From: Bacilli bacterium
GTDB lineage: Bacteria; Bacillota_I; Bacilli_A; RF39; UBA660
Length of the DNA stretch: 41,659 bases
Direction: 5' to 3'
NCBI GenBank assembly: GCA_017544165.1
Contig: JAFYER010000004.1
Coordinates: 1 to 41,659 of the forward strand
Below, one piece after another: positions 14,897 through 23,361 of this stretch. Each line of letters starts with the position of its first letter. Position 1 is the first letter of the stretch. The position numbers were made by a program, and so were the translations under genes. The notes under the pieces are model-generated. The model saw nothing but the letters and a program-made list of their open reading frames with translations, was not told the origin of the DNA and searched no databases.

Positions 14897-16237
14897 TCAC
14901 CCTAAAAACTGATAAATATATTTTACTATAAATAAAATAACAAAGATATAGATAATTGGCGAAATATTATCTTTTTCACCCTTTTTAGCAAAAATATTAA
15001 CTAAAGCATATGTAATAAATCCCCATTCAATACCAATACTAATTGAATAAGCAAAAGGCATCATAATAATTATGAAAAATGATGGTATTGCTTCTTTGAT
15101 GTTATTGAAGTCTATTTTTAAAACATTACTAATCATTGATATGCCAATAAAGATTAAAACAGGTGAAACTGCTTCCATCGGGATTACGGAAATAATCGGT
15201 GATAAAAACAAAGTTAAAAAGAAGAAAATAGCTACAAAAACAGATGTTAGACCAGTTCTTCCACCAGACTCAATACCTGCGGTGCTTTCAAGATAAGTAG
15301 TTACATTACTTGTGCCAAAGAATGATGCTATTATCGTTCCACAAGAATCAGCAATCATCGCTCTTTCCATATTCTTAGGTATTTGGCCGTTTTCATCAAT
15401 TTTAAATATTCCTGACTTTTTACCAGTGCCAATAAAAACGCCAATTGTATCAAATAAATCGGAAATACAAAGTGTAAGTATTGTCATAAACAATACTAGT
15501 AATCCCTTATCTGCCGTAAAAAGTCCCTTAAAATCAAACTGAGCAAATGCTATTTTGGGAGCAAAACTAAATTCACGAAAATTAGGAAGTTTAGTAATTC
15601 CCATAAAAAGGCCAATAATTGTCGTCAAGATAATCGTAATTAAGTAAGTACCCTTAACTTTTTTCATTGAAAGAAAAATTAAAACAAAGATACCGATAAT
15701 GGCTAAAAGCATATTTAAAGAAAGATTACCAAGTTCTGGAGTTACGTTTAAAGCAAAACCATTTTGAATACCATCAGCCTTAAAGACAATAATACCACTA
15801 TTGATAAGACCAATATATGATATAAATAAACCAATTCCGACCGTAATTGCATCTTGAAAAAAAGCAGGAATTGCTTTAACTAAATTTTTTCTTACTTCTG
15901 TCAGCGTAATTACAGTATTAATTACCCCGCATATTAAAACAAGGGATAACGCTTCTTTATAAGAGTATCCTAAACTACTACAAAGTGTATAGGTAAATAA
16001 ACTAGCTAGACCTATTCCCGTACTTTGAGCATAAGGGACATTAGCAATAAGGCCTATAAATAATGTTCCAAAAACTGAAGCGAGAACTGTTCCACAATAA
16101 ACAGCATTATAATCCATACCGGTTTGGCTAAGTATCGCGGGAATAACTAATATTGCATAACTCATTGCCATAAATGTCGTTAAACCAGCAATAAACTCTT
16201 TAAAAACACTAGTCTTATTTTCTTTTAAATGAAACAT
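14897..16237 (-). CDS. NCS2/AzgA-type purine permease
   Basis: 446 aa, about 12-14 membrane segments. Motifs: GLTTFMAMSYAILVIPAIL at the N-terminus, SDLFDTIGVFIG, and GTSNVTTYLESTAGIESGGRTGLTSV, all diagnostic of the PbuG/PbuO/AzgA group that imports guanine, hypoxanthine or adenine by proton symport. The usual PGMGLNA element reads QSTGIGLAS here, an unusual change near the substrate path. It is in the run of genes after lepB; no purine riboswitch is visible, and the upstream gap is 18 bases. Confidence 0.9.
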   Translation of the reverse strand: MFHLKENKTSVFKEFIAGLTTFMAMSYAILVIPAILSQTGMDYNAVYCGTVLASVFGTLFIGLIANVPYAQSTGIGLASLFTYTLCSSLGYSYKEALSLVLICGVINTVITLTEVRKNLVKAIPAFFQDAITVGIGLFISYIGLINSGIIVFKADGIQNGFALNVTPELGNLSLNMLLAIIGIFVLIFLSMKKVKGTYLITIILTTIIGLFMGITKLPNFREFSFAPKIAFAQFDFKGLFTADKGLLVLFMTILTLCISDLFDTIGVFIGTGKKSGIFKIDENGQIPKNMERAMIADSCGTIIASFFGTSNVTTYLESTAGIESGGRTGLTSVFVAIFFFLTLFLSPIISVIPMEAVSPVLIFIGISMISNVLKIDFNNIKEAIPSFFIIIMMPFAYSISIGIEWGFITYALVNIFAKKGEKDNISPIIYIFVILFIVKYIYQFLG

Positions 16238-16255
16238 AATATACCTCTTTTCATC

Positions 16256-17116
16256 TTATAATGGATTTACATGAATAATTGCTAAGTAAACATCATCAAT
16301 ATTTTCACAGATATCTTTCTCTAAACGATCAGCTATTTTATGAGAATCATAAGTCGACATATCCCCATCGACAAAAATCGTTAAAGATATCTGATATTTA
16401 TAACCAATTGGGGTCGAATTAAAATGTTGAATTTTCTTTATCTGTGGATACTTTGAAGTTATATCCAACACCTTTTGCTTGCCATTTTCCCCGATGGTTT
16501 TATCCATTAAAACATCATAACTTTCAAGATAAATAACTAAACCCGTATAAAACAGCCAAATTGAGATTAAAAAACCGACTAAACTATCGAACCAATAAAT
16601 ACCATATTTAGAAAAAAATGCTGAAATAAGTGTAAAACTCGTAATAATTATATCATTGCGATGATCAATCATATTTGCTTTGAGTAAAATATTATTACTT
16701 TTATGATAGTAATATTTTGTGTAAATAAATAATAATAACTTTATTATGATACACACGATGGAAATGATAATTAAATAAATAGAAAACTTATAAACATCAT
16801 GATTAAAAAAGCTTTTAGCACTATTAATTAAAAGTTTTATAGAAATATACATCATCGAAACACTTATCAAAAGCGAAAATATATATTCAGCTTTGCCATG
16901 CCCTAAATTATGGTCTTCATCATTGGGACGGCTTGCTATTTTATTACCAATAAACGTCATAACCGAAGAAAATACATCTCCAGCACTATTGAAGGCATCA
17001 ACTATCATTGCTTGGCTATGTGAAAAAAAGCCAATAATACCTTTCATAATTAACAAAAAGATATTGGCAATTACTCCCAAAATACTAACTTTTTTTGCAT
17101 CTTTAAACCTATCCAT
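16256..17116 (-). CDS. Cation diffusion facilitator, Mn-type metal site
   Basis: 286 aa, six membrane segments then a cytoplasmic beta-alpha domain. The transport site reads N43xxxD47 in segment 2 (AFNSAGD) and D151xxxD155 in segment 5 (MIDHRND). Zinc exporters have D/H in these places, while N/D plus D/D is seen in Mn exporters such as MntE, so manganese export is the best guess. DHNLGHGKAE follows segment 2, as is normal. It starts one base after the lepB stop and is surely cotranscribed. Confidence 0.85.
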   Translation of the reverse strand: MDRFKDAKKVSILGVIANIFLLIMKGIIGFFSHSQAMIVDAFNSAGDVFSSVMTFIGNKIASRPNDEDHNLGHGKAEYIFSLLISVSMMYISIKLLINSAKSFFNHDVYKFSIYLIIISIVCIIIKLLLFIYTKYYYHKSNNILLKANMIDHRNDIIITSFTLISAFFSKYGIYWFDSLVGFLISIWLFYTGLVIYLESYDVLMDKTIGENGKQKVLDITSKYPQIKKIQHFNSTPIGYKYQISLTIFVDGDMSTYDSHKIADRLEKDICENIDDVYLAIIHVNPL

Positions 17117-17117
17117 T

Positions 17118-17606
17118 TTATTTAACCTTACCTATTTTTTTAAAAGGGAAAACTATTATATTCGTACTTCCCATTATTGCTTTTTTGGGTACCGGTCCAA
17201 AATATCTAGAATCAAGTGACACCACTCGATTATCCCCTAAAAGAAAATATTCATCTTCTTTTAAAGTAATTTCATCAAAATCAGCTGTTTCACCATTAGC
17301 GTAAGGATCATCATATTTTACATCATTTATATATATTATTCCGTCTTTACAAAATATTTTTTCATTAGGAAGACCAATAATTCTTTTGATAATAAGACTT
17401 CCTTCGACACTTTTATCAGCAACAATGATATCCTCTCTTTCAAAGCTATGATCAAGTAAATTTAAAATCATAATATTACCTTCATGTAGTGTTTTATCCA
17501 TCGAAGAACCATTTACTCTAACAAGCGTAAAAATAAATGACTTAATAAGTAAGACAATTACAATAATTATTAAATAAGAACTTATTTCTTTAAGAGCATT
17601 TTTCAC
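17118..17606 (-). CDS. lepB: Signal peptidase I
   Basis: 162 aa, GTG start with AAAGGA upstream. One N-terminal membrane anchor (residues 9-28), then NGSSMDKTL with catalytic Ser35, IIKRIIGLP with catalytic Lys74, and GDNR...DSRYFGPV near the C-terminus. It cleaves signal peptides of exported proteins at the outer membrane face. Short length is usual for Gram-positive SipS-type enzymes. It has its own promoter after the rplS terminator. Confidence 0.95.
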   Translation of the reverse strand: MKNALKEISSYLIIIVIVLLIKSFIFTLVRVNGSSMDKTLHEGNIMILNLLDHSFEREDIIVADKSVEGSLIIKRIIGLPNEKIFCKDGIIYINDVKYDDPYANGETADFDEITLKEDEYFLLGDNRVVSLDSRYFGPVPKKAIMGSTNIIVFPFKKIGKVK

Positions 17607-17634
17607 TTTATCATTCCTTTAATACTACATTACA

Positions 17635-17663
17635 ATAATACTAAAAATTACTTATTAAGTCAA
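17635..17663 (-). promoter_or_regulatory. lepB promoter
   Basis: Minus strand: -35 TTGACT (17658-17663), 17-base spacer, -10 TATTAT (17635-17640). It overlaps the T-tract of the rplS terminator. Confidence 0.75.
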
Positions 17664-17692
17664 AAGAAAAGGAAAGATTAATTTCTTTCCTT
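17660..17692 (-). terminator. rplS terminator
   Basis: Minus-strand stem AAGGAAAGA / TCTTTCCTT around AATTAA, followed by TTCTTTT. The left arm encodes the last residues of L19 and the loop holds the stop codon. Confidence 0.8.
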
Positions 17693-18019
17693 AACTTTGT
17701 ATTCTTTTCGCATATTCTTGATAAAGTTAAGCTTAGCTCTTCTAACTTTACCTTTCTTAATAACTGTTATCTTATCAATAGTTGGTGCATTAACAGGAAA
17801 TATTCTTGTAACAGCAACTGTACCACTTTTCTTACGAACAGAGAAAGTTTCTGATACACTTCCACCCTTCTTAGCAATTACTAATCCTTCGAAGGCTTGA
17901 ATTCTTTCTTTTTTTCCTTCTTTTACCCAAACATCAACTCTAACAGTGTCTCCTACGCGAAATTCTGGTACATCCTTACGAATGTGTTTTTCATTAATCT
18001 TATCGATTAAATTAGCCAT
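17678..18019 (-). CDS. rplS: 50S ribosomal protein L19
   Basis: 113 aa, normal length. FRVGDTVRVDVWVKEG, ERIQAFEGLVIAKKGG, TFSVRKKS and VERIFPVNAP-like (VTRIFPVNAP) are the standard L19 motifs. It sits at the 30S-50S interface of the ribosome. GAGGTGAAATA is the ribosome binding site. It has its own promoter, a structured leader and a terminator, so it is largely an independent unit rather than part of the usual rpsP-trmD-rplS cluster, which is not present here. Confidence 0.98.
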   Translation of the reverse strand: MANLIDKINEKHIRKDVPEFRVGDTVRVDVWVKEGKKERIQAFEGLVIAKKGGSVSETFSVRKKSGTVAVTRIFPVNAPTIDKITVIKKGKVRRAKLNFIKNMRKEYKVKERN

Positions 18020-18046
18020 TATTTCACCTCTTTCTAAAAATTACCT

Positions 18047-18075
18047 GCAATCATTACTAATAGTAAGCGGATTAC
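18047..18075 (-). promoter_or_regulatory. Candidate L19 leader hairpin
   Basis: In the minus-strand RNA GUAAUC (18070-18075) pairs with GAUUGC (18047-18052), and inside it UUACU/AGUAA forms a second stem, separated by an internal loop CGC/U. A leader hairpin for autogenous L19 control is known in Firmicutes; whether this one matches that consensus needs a covariance search. Confidence 0.5.
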
Positions 18076-18095
18076 ATACCTTTTGGGCTAGACGT

Positions 18096-18125
18096 ATTAT
18101 ATCACAATATTATTATTTATTTCAA
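18096..18125 (-). promoter_or_regulatory. rplS promoter
   Basis: Minus strand: -35 TTGAAA (18120-18125), 18-base spacer, extended -10 TGATATAAT (18096-18104). Strong-looking, as expected of a ribosomal gene. Confidence 0.75.
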
Positions 18126-18139
18126 TATAATTCTTTCTA

Positions 18140-19237
18140 TTAAAAATTATGCGTAATTTCATCACTTGGTAAATGTAAATCTAATTTCATAAATTCCTCT
18201 AAAACTGGTCTAATTTCTCTTCGCGCACGATACCTTTGATTAACGTTACTCAAATCAGCATCATATGTTTCATCTCCTGGAAGTATTCTAGGATCAGTTT
18301 GATGACGTAATAAAGTTTGAATATCTAAAAATGCATATTCATGCTTGCTAGCTTCATTTATTGCTTCGTCAATATCAATTCCTCTATCAGCTGCTGTCAT
18401 TTGGTCGTGACCACCAAGAATTGGAACCATATGAGGATGGTTCCAATTTTCAAAACTAAATGGTACACCCATTACGTAAGAACAATCAAGTGCATAACAA
18501 TTAGGCATATCATTAAATATTTCTGCAGATTTAGGGTCAAACCATTCAAAGAAAAGTGGCATATCTCCAGCAACATTTCTAATAGCGTCGACCGAATATA
18601 CAGGATTCATACAAGCCATTGGATTATTTTTATCGGCTTTTGAAACATCCTCTAAAAGCATCATACCACAATCAATTCTAGCAAAATCAATACCTCCAGC
18701 TTTTAAATTCGTGAATAATCTTGCAAAATATGTTTGGACACTTATACTATTCCAATTTAAATTTAATTGATGATCATCTGCAAATGTCGTACGAACATAT
18801 TTTCCGTTAACTTTCGAATATGCTTTTTTGCCAAAGAAACTGGGTACTCCACTTTCTGTCAGACGAATTGCTTCCTCTTCACTTACAACATATAAAGCAT
18901 CTTCATACCCAGGAACATCAGCAAGACATTTTTGAGCTAAAATATGTTTATCAGAAACATGGTTAGGAACAACATCAACTCCGATTTCAAGTTTTTGTTC
19001 ATGAGCAGCATTTATAAGTTTTACTAAATCATCATTTGTTCCAAATTTAGAGTTAACATCATAACTTACAATATCAAAGCCATTATCATAACCACCATCT
19101 TGAAATAAACCTATTAGATAAATACCTGAAAAACCAGTTTCTTTCAATTTTGGTAAAATATAAGTGATAACATTAATCGCATTATTTCCATAGGAACGGA
19201 AAAAAGATGGCACATATAATTGACATATGCTCTTCAT
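18140..19237 (-). CDS. Single-domain GH13 (alpha-amylase family) enzyme
   Basis: 365 aa, much shorter than usual GH13 enzymes: the catalytic barrel without a C-terminal beta domain. Region I DVVPNH (88-93), region II FARID (nucleophile D189, R187), region III FFEWF (acid/base E231), region IV GGHD (H277, D278) are all intact, so it should be active. No signal peptide, thus cytoplasmic, probably on maltooligosaccharides, sucrose or a glucosyl phosphate. The exact subfamily cannot be fixed by eye. Ribosome binding site AAAGGGGG. Confidence 0.8.
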   Translation of the reverse strand: MKSICQLYVPSFFRSYGNNAINVITYILPKLKETGFSGIYLIGLFQDGGYDNGFDIVSYDVNSKFGTNDDLVKLINAAHEQKLEIGVDVVPNHVSDKHILAQKCLADVPGYEDALYVVSEEEAIRLTESGVPSFFGKKAYSKVNGKYVRTTFADDHQLNLNWNSISVQTYFARLFTNLKAGGIDFARIDCGMMLLEDVSKADKNNPMACMNPVYSVDAIRNVAGDMPLFFEWFDPKSAEIFNDMPNCYALDCSYVMGVPFSFENWNHPHMVPILGGHDQMTAADRGIDIDEAINEASKHEYAFLDIQTLLRHQTDPRILPGDETYDADLSNVNQRYRARREIRPVLEEFMKLDLHLPSDEITHNF

Positions 19238-19262
19238 TTCTATTCCCCCTTTAATGCGTTAA

Positions 19263-19291
19263 ATTTTACCATAAAAACGTCAAAACGTCAA
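19263..19291 (-). promoter_or_regulatory. GH13 promoter with tandem repeats
   Basis: Minus strand: -35 TTGACG (19286-19291), 17-base spacer, -10 TAAAAT (19263-19268). TTGACGTT occurs twice in a row here, one copy forming the -35 and the second lying in the spacer, which could be a regulator site. Confidence 0.6.
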
Positions 19292-19346
19292 TTTATAAAG
19301 CATGTTTATGGGAATATAAAAACCATTAGTTTTGTTTGATTTAAAC

Positions 19347-19375
19347 TTGTTAATTTTTAAAAAATATATTATACT
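19347..19375 (+). promoter_or_regulatory. Promoter of the GspE-like gene
   Basis: -35 TTGTTA (19347-19352), 17-base spacer, -10 TATACT (19370-19375), 30 bases before the start codon. Confidence 0.55.
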
Positions 19376-19404
19376 TAATTATAGTAAAGGGTTGAAGTGA
19401 TACT

Positions 19405-20736
19405 ATGTTTAGAGAATTTGATTATGATAATAAACCTGTAGTTGACATAGTCAACGAAATTATTGAAGATTCAATCAAAAAAGGTGCATCCGACATTCAC
19501 TTTGATCCGGATGAAAAAGTAATTAACGTTAGAATTAGAATTGATGGTGAATTACATGACTACTGTAAGATACCAGAATCAGTTAAAAAGAATTTAATTA
19601 CAAGAGTAAAAATAATAAGTGGTATGAACATCACTGAATTTAGGCTTCCTCAAGATGGAGCAATTAAACACTTAGATGATGGAAAACAATTAGACCTCCG
19701 TGTTTCTTCCCTACCTACCATTTATGGTGAAAAAATCGTTATAAGAATCCTTGATTATTCAATGTCCCTTTCTGGACTAGATACATTAGGGTTTTCCGAA
19801 CATAATCTCAATCTTGTTAAAAGAGTTATTGCTAGTCCCAATGGTATTATTCTTACCGCTGGTGCTACTGGATCAGGTAAATCAACAACTACATACTCTA
19901 TCCTTCAAAAACTAAATACTCCAGAAAGAAATATAATTACTGTCGAAGACCCAGTCGAGATGAAAATGAAAGGTTTAAACCAAGTTCAAGTTATGAGTGA
20001 AATAGGTTTAGACTTTAATGCTACTCTTCGTTCTATCTTACGTCAAGACCCAGATATCATAATGATTGGAGAAATCCGTGATGGTGAAACTGCTAGAATT
20101 GCGGTTCGCGCCTCTATTACTGGTCACTTAGTTCTTTCTACAATCCACACCAACAACTCACTAAATACTATAGAAAGATTACTTGATATGGATATTGAAA
20201 GATATTTGCTTGGTACAGCTTTAAATGGTGTTATATCACAACGTCTTGTTAAAAGATTATGTCCTAAATGTCGTAAATCAAGACCTGCTAATGCATATGA
20301 GAAAAACTTATTTAAAAAAGTATTAAATAAAGATGTTGAGTCTATTTATGAACCTGTTGGCTGTGATGATTGCTTTGGTGGATATCGTGGAAGACTTGCA
20401 GTTCATGAAGTACTGGTTTTAAATCAAGCTGTCAGAGATGCCATTACTAATAACATGCGTAAAGAGGATTTAAGAAGACTTGTTTATGATAAAAAGAATA
20501 CCTTCACTATTTTAGAAGATGGACTTGAAAAAGTAATTCAAGGACTAACTAGTGTCGATGAGGTAATTAGAATAACTTCACTCGAAGATGACTTTGGTGC
20601 TGATGATGAAGAAATTAAAAATGCCTTTATTGGAAATGACCTTAATGTTATAGGTTTTACAAATAAAGAAATTAAAGAAGAGCAAGTCCAAAAGCAACCC
20701 GAAGATATTCACAGAGATATTATTGATACGTTATAA
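19405..20736 (+). CDS. GspE/PilB-type secretion ATPase
   Basis: 443 aa. Short N-terminal domain (no MshEN domain), Walker A GATGSGKST (153-161), Asp box around EDPVE, Walker B DIIMIGEIRD (217-226), His box LSTIHTN (244-250), and a zinc-binding tetracysteine CPKC...CDDC (286, 289, 320, 323). It is the cytoplasmic hexameric motor of type IV pili, type II secretion or competence pseudopili. No pilin, platform (GspF) or peptidase gene is next to it, so it is orphaned here. Two pilin-like lipoproteins elsewhere in the window may be linked. Confidence 0.92.
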   Translation: MFREFDYDNKPVVDIVNEIIEDSIKKGASDIHFDPDEKVINVRIRIDGELHDYCKIPESVKKNLITRVKIISGMNITEFRLPQDGAIKHLDDGKQLDLRVSSLPTIYGEKIVIRILDYSMSLSGLDTLGFSEHNLNLVKRVIASPNGIILTAGATGSGKSTTTYSILQKLNTPERNIITVEDPVEMKMKGLNQVQVMSEIGLDFNATLRSILRQDPDIIMIGEIRDGETARIAVRASITGHLVLSTIHTNNSLNTIERLLDMDIERYLLGTALNGVISQRLVKRLCPKCRKSRPANAYEKNLFKKVLNKDVESIYEPVGCDDCFGGYRGRLAVHEVLVLNQAVRDAITNNMRKEDLRRLVYDKKNTFTILEDGLEKVIQGLTSVDEVIRITSLEDDFGADDEEIKNAFIGNDLNVIGFTNKEIKEEQVQKQPEDIHRDIIDTL

Positions 20737-20737
20737 A

Positions 20738-20763
20738 ACCCGATTATATATCGGGTCTTTTTT
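20738..20763 (+). terminator. Terminator after the GspE-like gene
   Basis: ACCCGAT / ATCGGGT stem around TATAT, then CTTTTTT, starting two bases after the stop codon. Confidence 0.88.
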
Positions 20764-20825
20764 ATTTAATAAACTTACCTATCATATAAGTATATATCCA
20801 ATGTTTAACAATATATATTATTATA

Positions 20826-22127
20826 ATGAAATTATTTCATAATAAATTTTTTACTTCAACTTTTATTTTAATGCTAAGCGGTATGGCCACTAAAATTTTA
20901 GGTCTAATTATTAAAGTTATATTTACACGTATTGTAGGCACTAAAACAATTGGTTTATACAGTATTGTAATGCCAACCTATTCTTTATTACTAACTATTT
21001 GCACATTAGCAATGCCTACTACTATAGCAACACTTATTGCGCAAAAAAAAGATTTAAAAATATTAAATAGTGCTGCTATTATCATCATTTTATTAAATAC
21101 AATTACTATTCTAGTAATGCATATAACAGCGCCTTTAATAGCAAATAATTTATTAAAAGAACCAAATTCCTACTACCTTTTAATAGCAATGAGTTATACT
21201 TTACCATTTGCCTCGCTTGCCTGCATCTTAAAAGGTTATTTTTATGGCATTCAAAAAAACGTACCCCATGTTATATCAAATATAGTTGAACAATTGATTC
21301 GTTTGACAATCGTAATATTATTACTGCCAAAATTAGTTAAAATATCATACATACATGCGGCAGTCGGTCTTATTTTAACTTCGGTTATTACTGAATTTGC
21401 CTCAATCATCGTTTTTATTTTAAGCATGAGAAAAAATGATGTCATAAATCTTTTTAAAGTAAAGCTCAACACATTTTATTTTAAGGATATCCTCGATTTA
21501 TCAATTCCAAATGTTACAAGTAAAATTATTGGAAATGTATGCTATTTTTTTGAACCGATTATTTTAACAAATCTATTGCTATATAAGGGTTATTCTAATG
21601 ATTTTATATTAACTGAATATGGAGCATATAATGCTTATGCCATTTCTACTTTAACTATACCTTCTTTTTTTATAACAGCAATCGCGCTAGCATTAATACC
21701 AGAAATATCCAAACACTTAAAAAATAAGAATTATTATTTAATAAAAAAAAGATTGAACCAAGCTATGATGTTAGCGATTATACTAGGTAGCGTTTTTTCA
21801 ATTATTATAAACATATTTCGTAATCCTATTTTATCTTTTTTATATAATACAACTATTGGAGCAAAATACATAAAAATTTTAGCACCATTCTTTATTCTTT
21901 TTTATCTAGAGGCAATATTTTCATCATTTATGCAAGCGATTAACAAAACAAAAACTATTTTAGTAATTACCATTCTTGCCTCTATAATAAAAGTTATATC
22001 TCTAATAGTTTTAATTTTAAAAGATTTTGGCAGTTACTCATTATTAATAGCAGAAATAATAAATATTATCATAACTGTTTTTTTATATTATAAATACTCT
22101 AAATACTATTTAAAAAAATTTCATTAA
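20826..22127 (+). CDS. MOP-superfamily flippase (SpoVB/MurJ/Wzx-like)
   Basis: 433 aa with about 12-14 membrane segments; the N-terminus FILMLSGMATKILGLIIKVIFTRIVG and the later SNIVEQLIRL are typical of the SpoVB/YtgP branch, which flips lipid-linked cell-wall or polysaccharide precursors. The ATG fits the family, but no ribosome binding site is visible and a TATTAT box ends only a few bases before it, so the mRNA may be leaderless. Ends at a terminator. Which lipid it carries is not predictable. Confidence 0.8.
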   Translation: MKLFHNKFFTSTFILMLSGMATKILGLIIKVIFTRIVGTKTIGLYSIVMPTYSLLLTICTLAMPTTIATLIAQKKDLKILNSAAIIIILLNTITILVMHITAPLIANNLLKEPNSYYLLIAMSYTLPFASLACILKGYFYGIQKNVPHVISNIVEQLIRLTIVILLLPKLVKISYIHAAVGLILTSVITEFASIIVFILSMRKNDVINLFKVKLNTFYFKDILDLSIPNVTSKIIGNVCYFFEPIILTNLLLYKGYSNDFILTEYGAYNAYAISTLTIPSFFITAIALALIPEISKHLKNKNYYLIKKRLNQAMMLAIILGSVFSIIINIFRNPILSFLYNTTIGAKYIKILAPFFILFYLEAIFSSFMQAINKTKTILVITILASIIKVISLIVLILKDFGSYSLLIAEIINIIITVFLYYKYSKYYLKKFH

Positions 22128-22152
22128 AAAAGGCACATAACTGTGCTTTTTT
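22126..22152 (+). terminator. Terminator of the flippase gene
   Basis: AAAAG-GCACA / TGTGC-TTTTT stem with one bulged G around TAAC, then T-run. It overlaps the stop codon. Confidence 0.7.
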
Positions 22153-22280
22153 AAAAAGGAGTTTTATACAAACTACCATAACAGAATATATAAATATATA
22201 CTCTAAGAAAAATATAGCATTATTTATATTAATTGGTCAAATAAAACTATTATCATCATATGTCAAATAATGTAAACGGC

Positions 22281-23114
22281 TTAAATAATTAAATCATATA
22301 GTAAGCCAACAAGCACCCCTACAAAATAGATAATAGATAAAACTAATATATTTTCTTTAATATTCTTATTAGATTTAAATAGTAATAATATTCCAAGACC
22401 ACTTCCAGTTAAAAGGCCTGACAACATTATACCTATTGTAATTAAATTTTTTAAATATAATTCTGTAATTATTACACTGCCAGCGCAATTAGGTACTATA
22501 CCTATCAAACTTGAAATAAAATATGAAAAGATATTATGATGCAATAATAGTTTTTCTAAGTTATTCTCTCCTACTTTAAATATAATAAAATTTAGTATTA
22601 AATTAATTAATAGGATAAATGCGCCAATTTTAATTGTATGTTTAAGACTAGATAAAAATATACCATCATTATCACAATCGCAATGATCATTTTCACACAA
22701 TTCATTGATAGTATTTTTTCCTTTCCTTCGATAAAATAAATCAACCGCAAAACCAATTAACACCCCAATTATTATCTTAAAAAAAATAATCTTTAATATT
22801 AAAAATATACTAGTTTTCTCGCTAATCATAATTGGCAACATTTCATCACTAGTCGATAAAAAAACGGCAATTAAAGTTCCCATAGTTATGACTCTTGCTG
22901 AAAACAAATTAGCAGCCATTGAACTAAATCCGCATTGAGGAAAAGCACCTAATAAACCACCAATAAATGGTCCTACTTTTTGATTTTCAGTAAGAATTTT
23001 TTGATTTTTAACTGATAGCTTATGCTCAATAAATTCCAATAACAAAAACGTAATAAAAAGATAAGGCAATAGTTTTAATGCATCTATTAAACCATCTATT
23101 ATTATATCTTTCAT
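22281..23114 (-). CDS. 10-TM heavy-metal/arsenic-type permease (ArsP_2 family)
   Basis: 277 aa from ATG at 23114 (GGAAGGCGGT upstream). Two related halves, each with a conserved Pro-x-Cys: GAFPQCGFSS (P59, C61) and GIVPNCAGS. Between them a cytoplasmic loop NELCENDHCDCDND is rich in Cys and His and could bind metal. TMGTLIAVFLSTSDEMLPIM is the family signature. Likely exports a metal or metalloid ion or organoarsenical. It is last in a minus-strand run with an ABC transporter and a 56-aa ORF. Specificity is unknown. Confidence 0.75.
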   Translation of the reverse strand: MKDIIIDGLIDALKLLPYLFITFLLLEFIEHKLSVKNQKILTENQKVGPFIGGLLGAFPQCGFSSMAANLFSARVITMGTLIAVFLSTSDEMLPIMISEKTSIFLILKIIFFKIIIGVLIGFAVDLFYRRKGKNTINELCENDHCDCDNDGIFLSSLKHTIKIGAFILLINLILNFIIFKVGENNLEKLLLHHNIFSYFISSLIGIVPNCAGSVIITELYLKNLITIGIMLSGLLTGSGLGILLLFKSNKNIKENILVLSIIYFVGVLVGLLYDLII

Positions 23115-23178
23115 TTTACCGCCTTCCTTTTTTATTAGAAATAACATAACTTATTTTTGAGAAATAGTCAAATAAATA

Positions 23179-23349
23179 TTATTTTCTTTTTTTTAGTTTT
23201 AATATATTAGCTTTTGTCAATATTTGTTCATAATAATCAATTATTTCTTGAGTATCACCATAAATCTCACCAAATTCCTCACGGGTTTGAAGTGCAAAAA
23301 GATAATTACGATAAATAACTAATAAATCATATTTTTGATTATTTTCCAT
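23179..23349 (-). CDS. 56-aa unknown protein
   Basis: Begins MENNQKYDLLVIYRNYLFAL, then an acidic region (QTREEFGEIYGDTQEI) and a basic end KLKKRK. Lies 12 bases after the ABC permease stop and 64 bases before the metal permease, in the same direction. No Shine-Dalgarno sequence is obvious, so translation would rely on coupling. Not recognised. Confidence 0.5.
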   Translation of the reverse strand: MENNQKYDLLVIYRNYLFALQTREEFGEIYGDTQEIIDYYEQILTKANILKLKKRK

Positions 23350-23361
23350 AACATAAGTATA

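Noticed and set aside
18076-18140. A complete rpsP-rimM-trmD-rplS cluster.
   Set aside because: Upstream of rplS lie only its promoter and a convergently spaced GH13 gene; none of the other genes is present.
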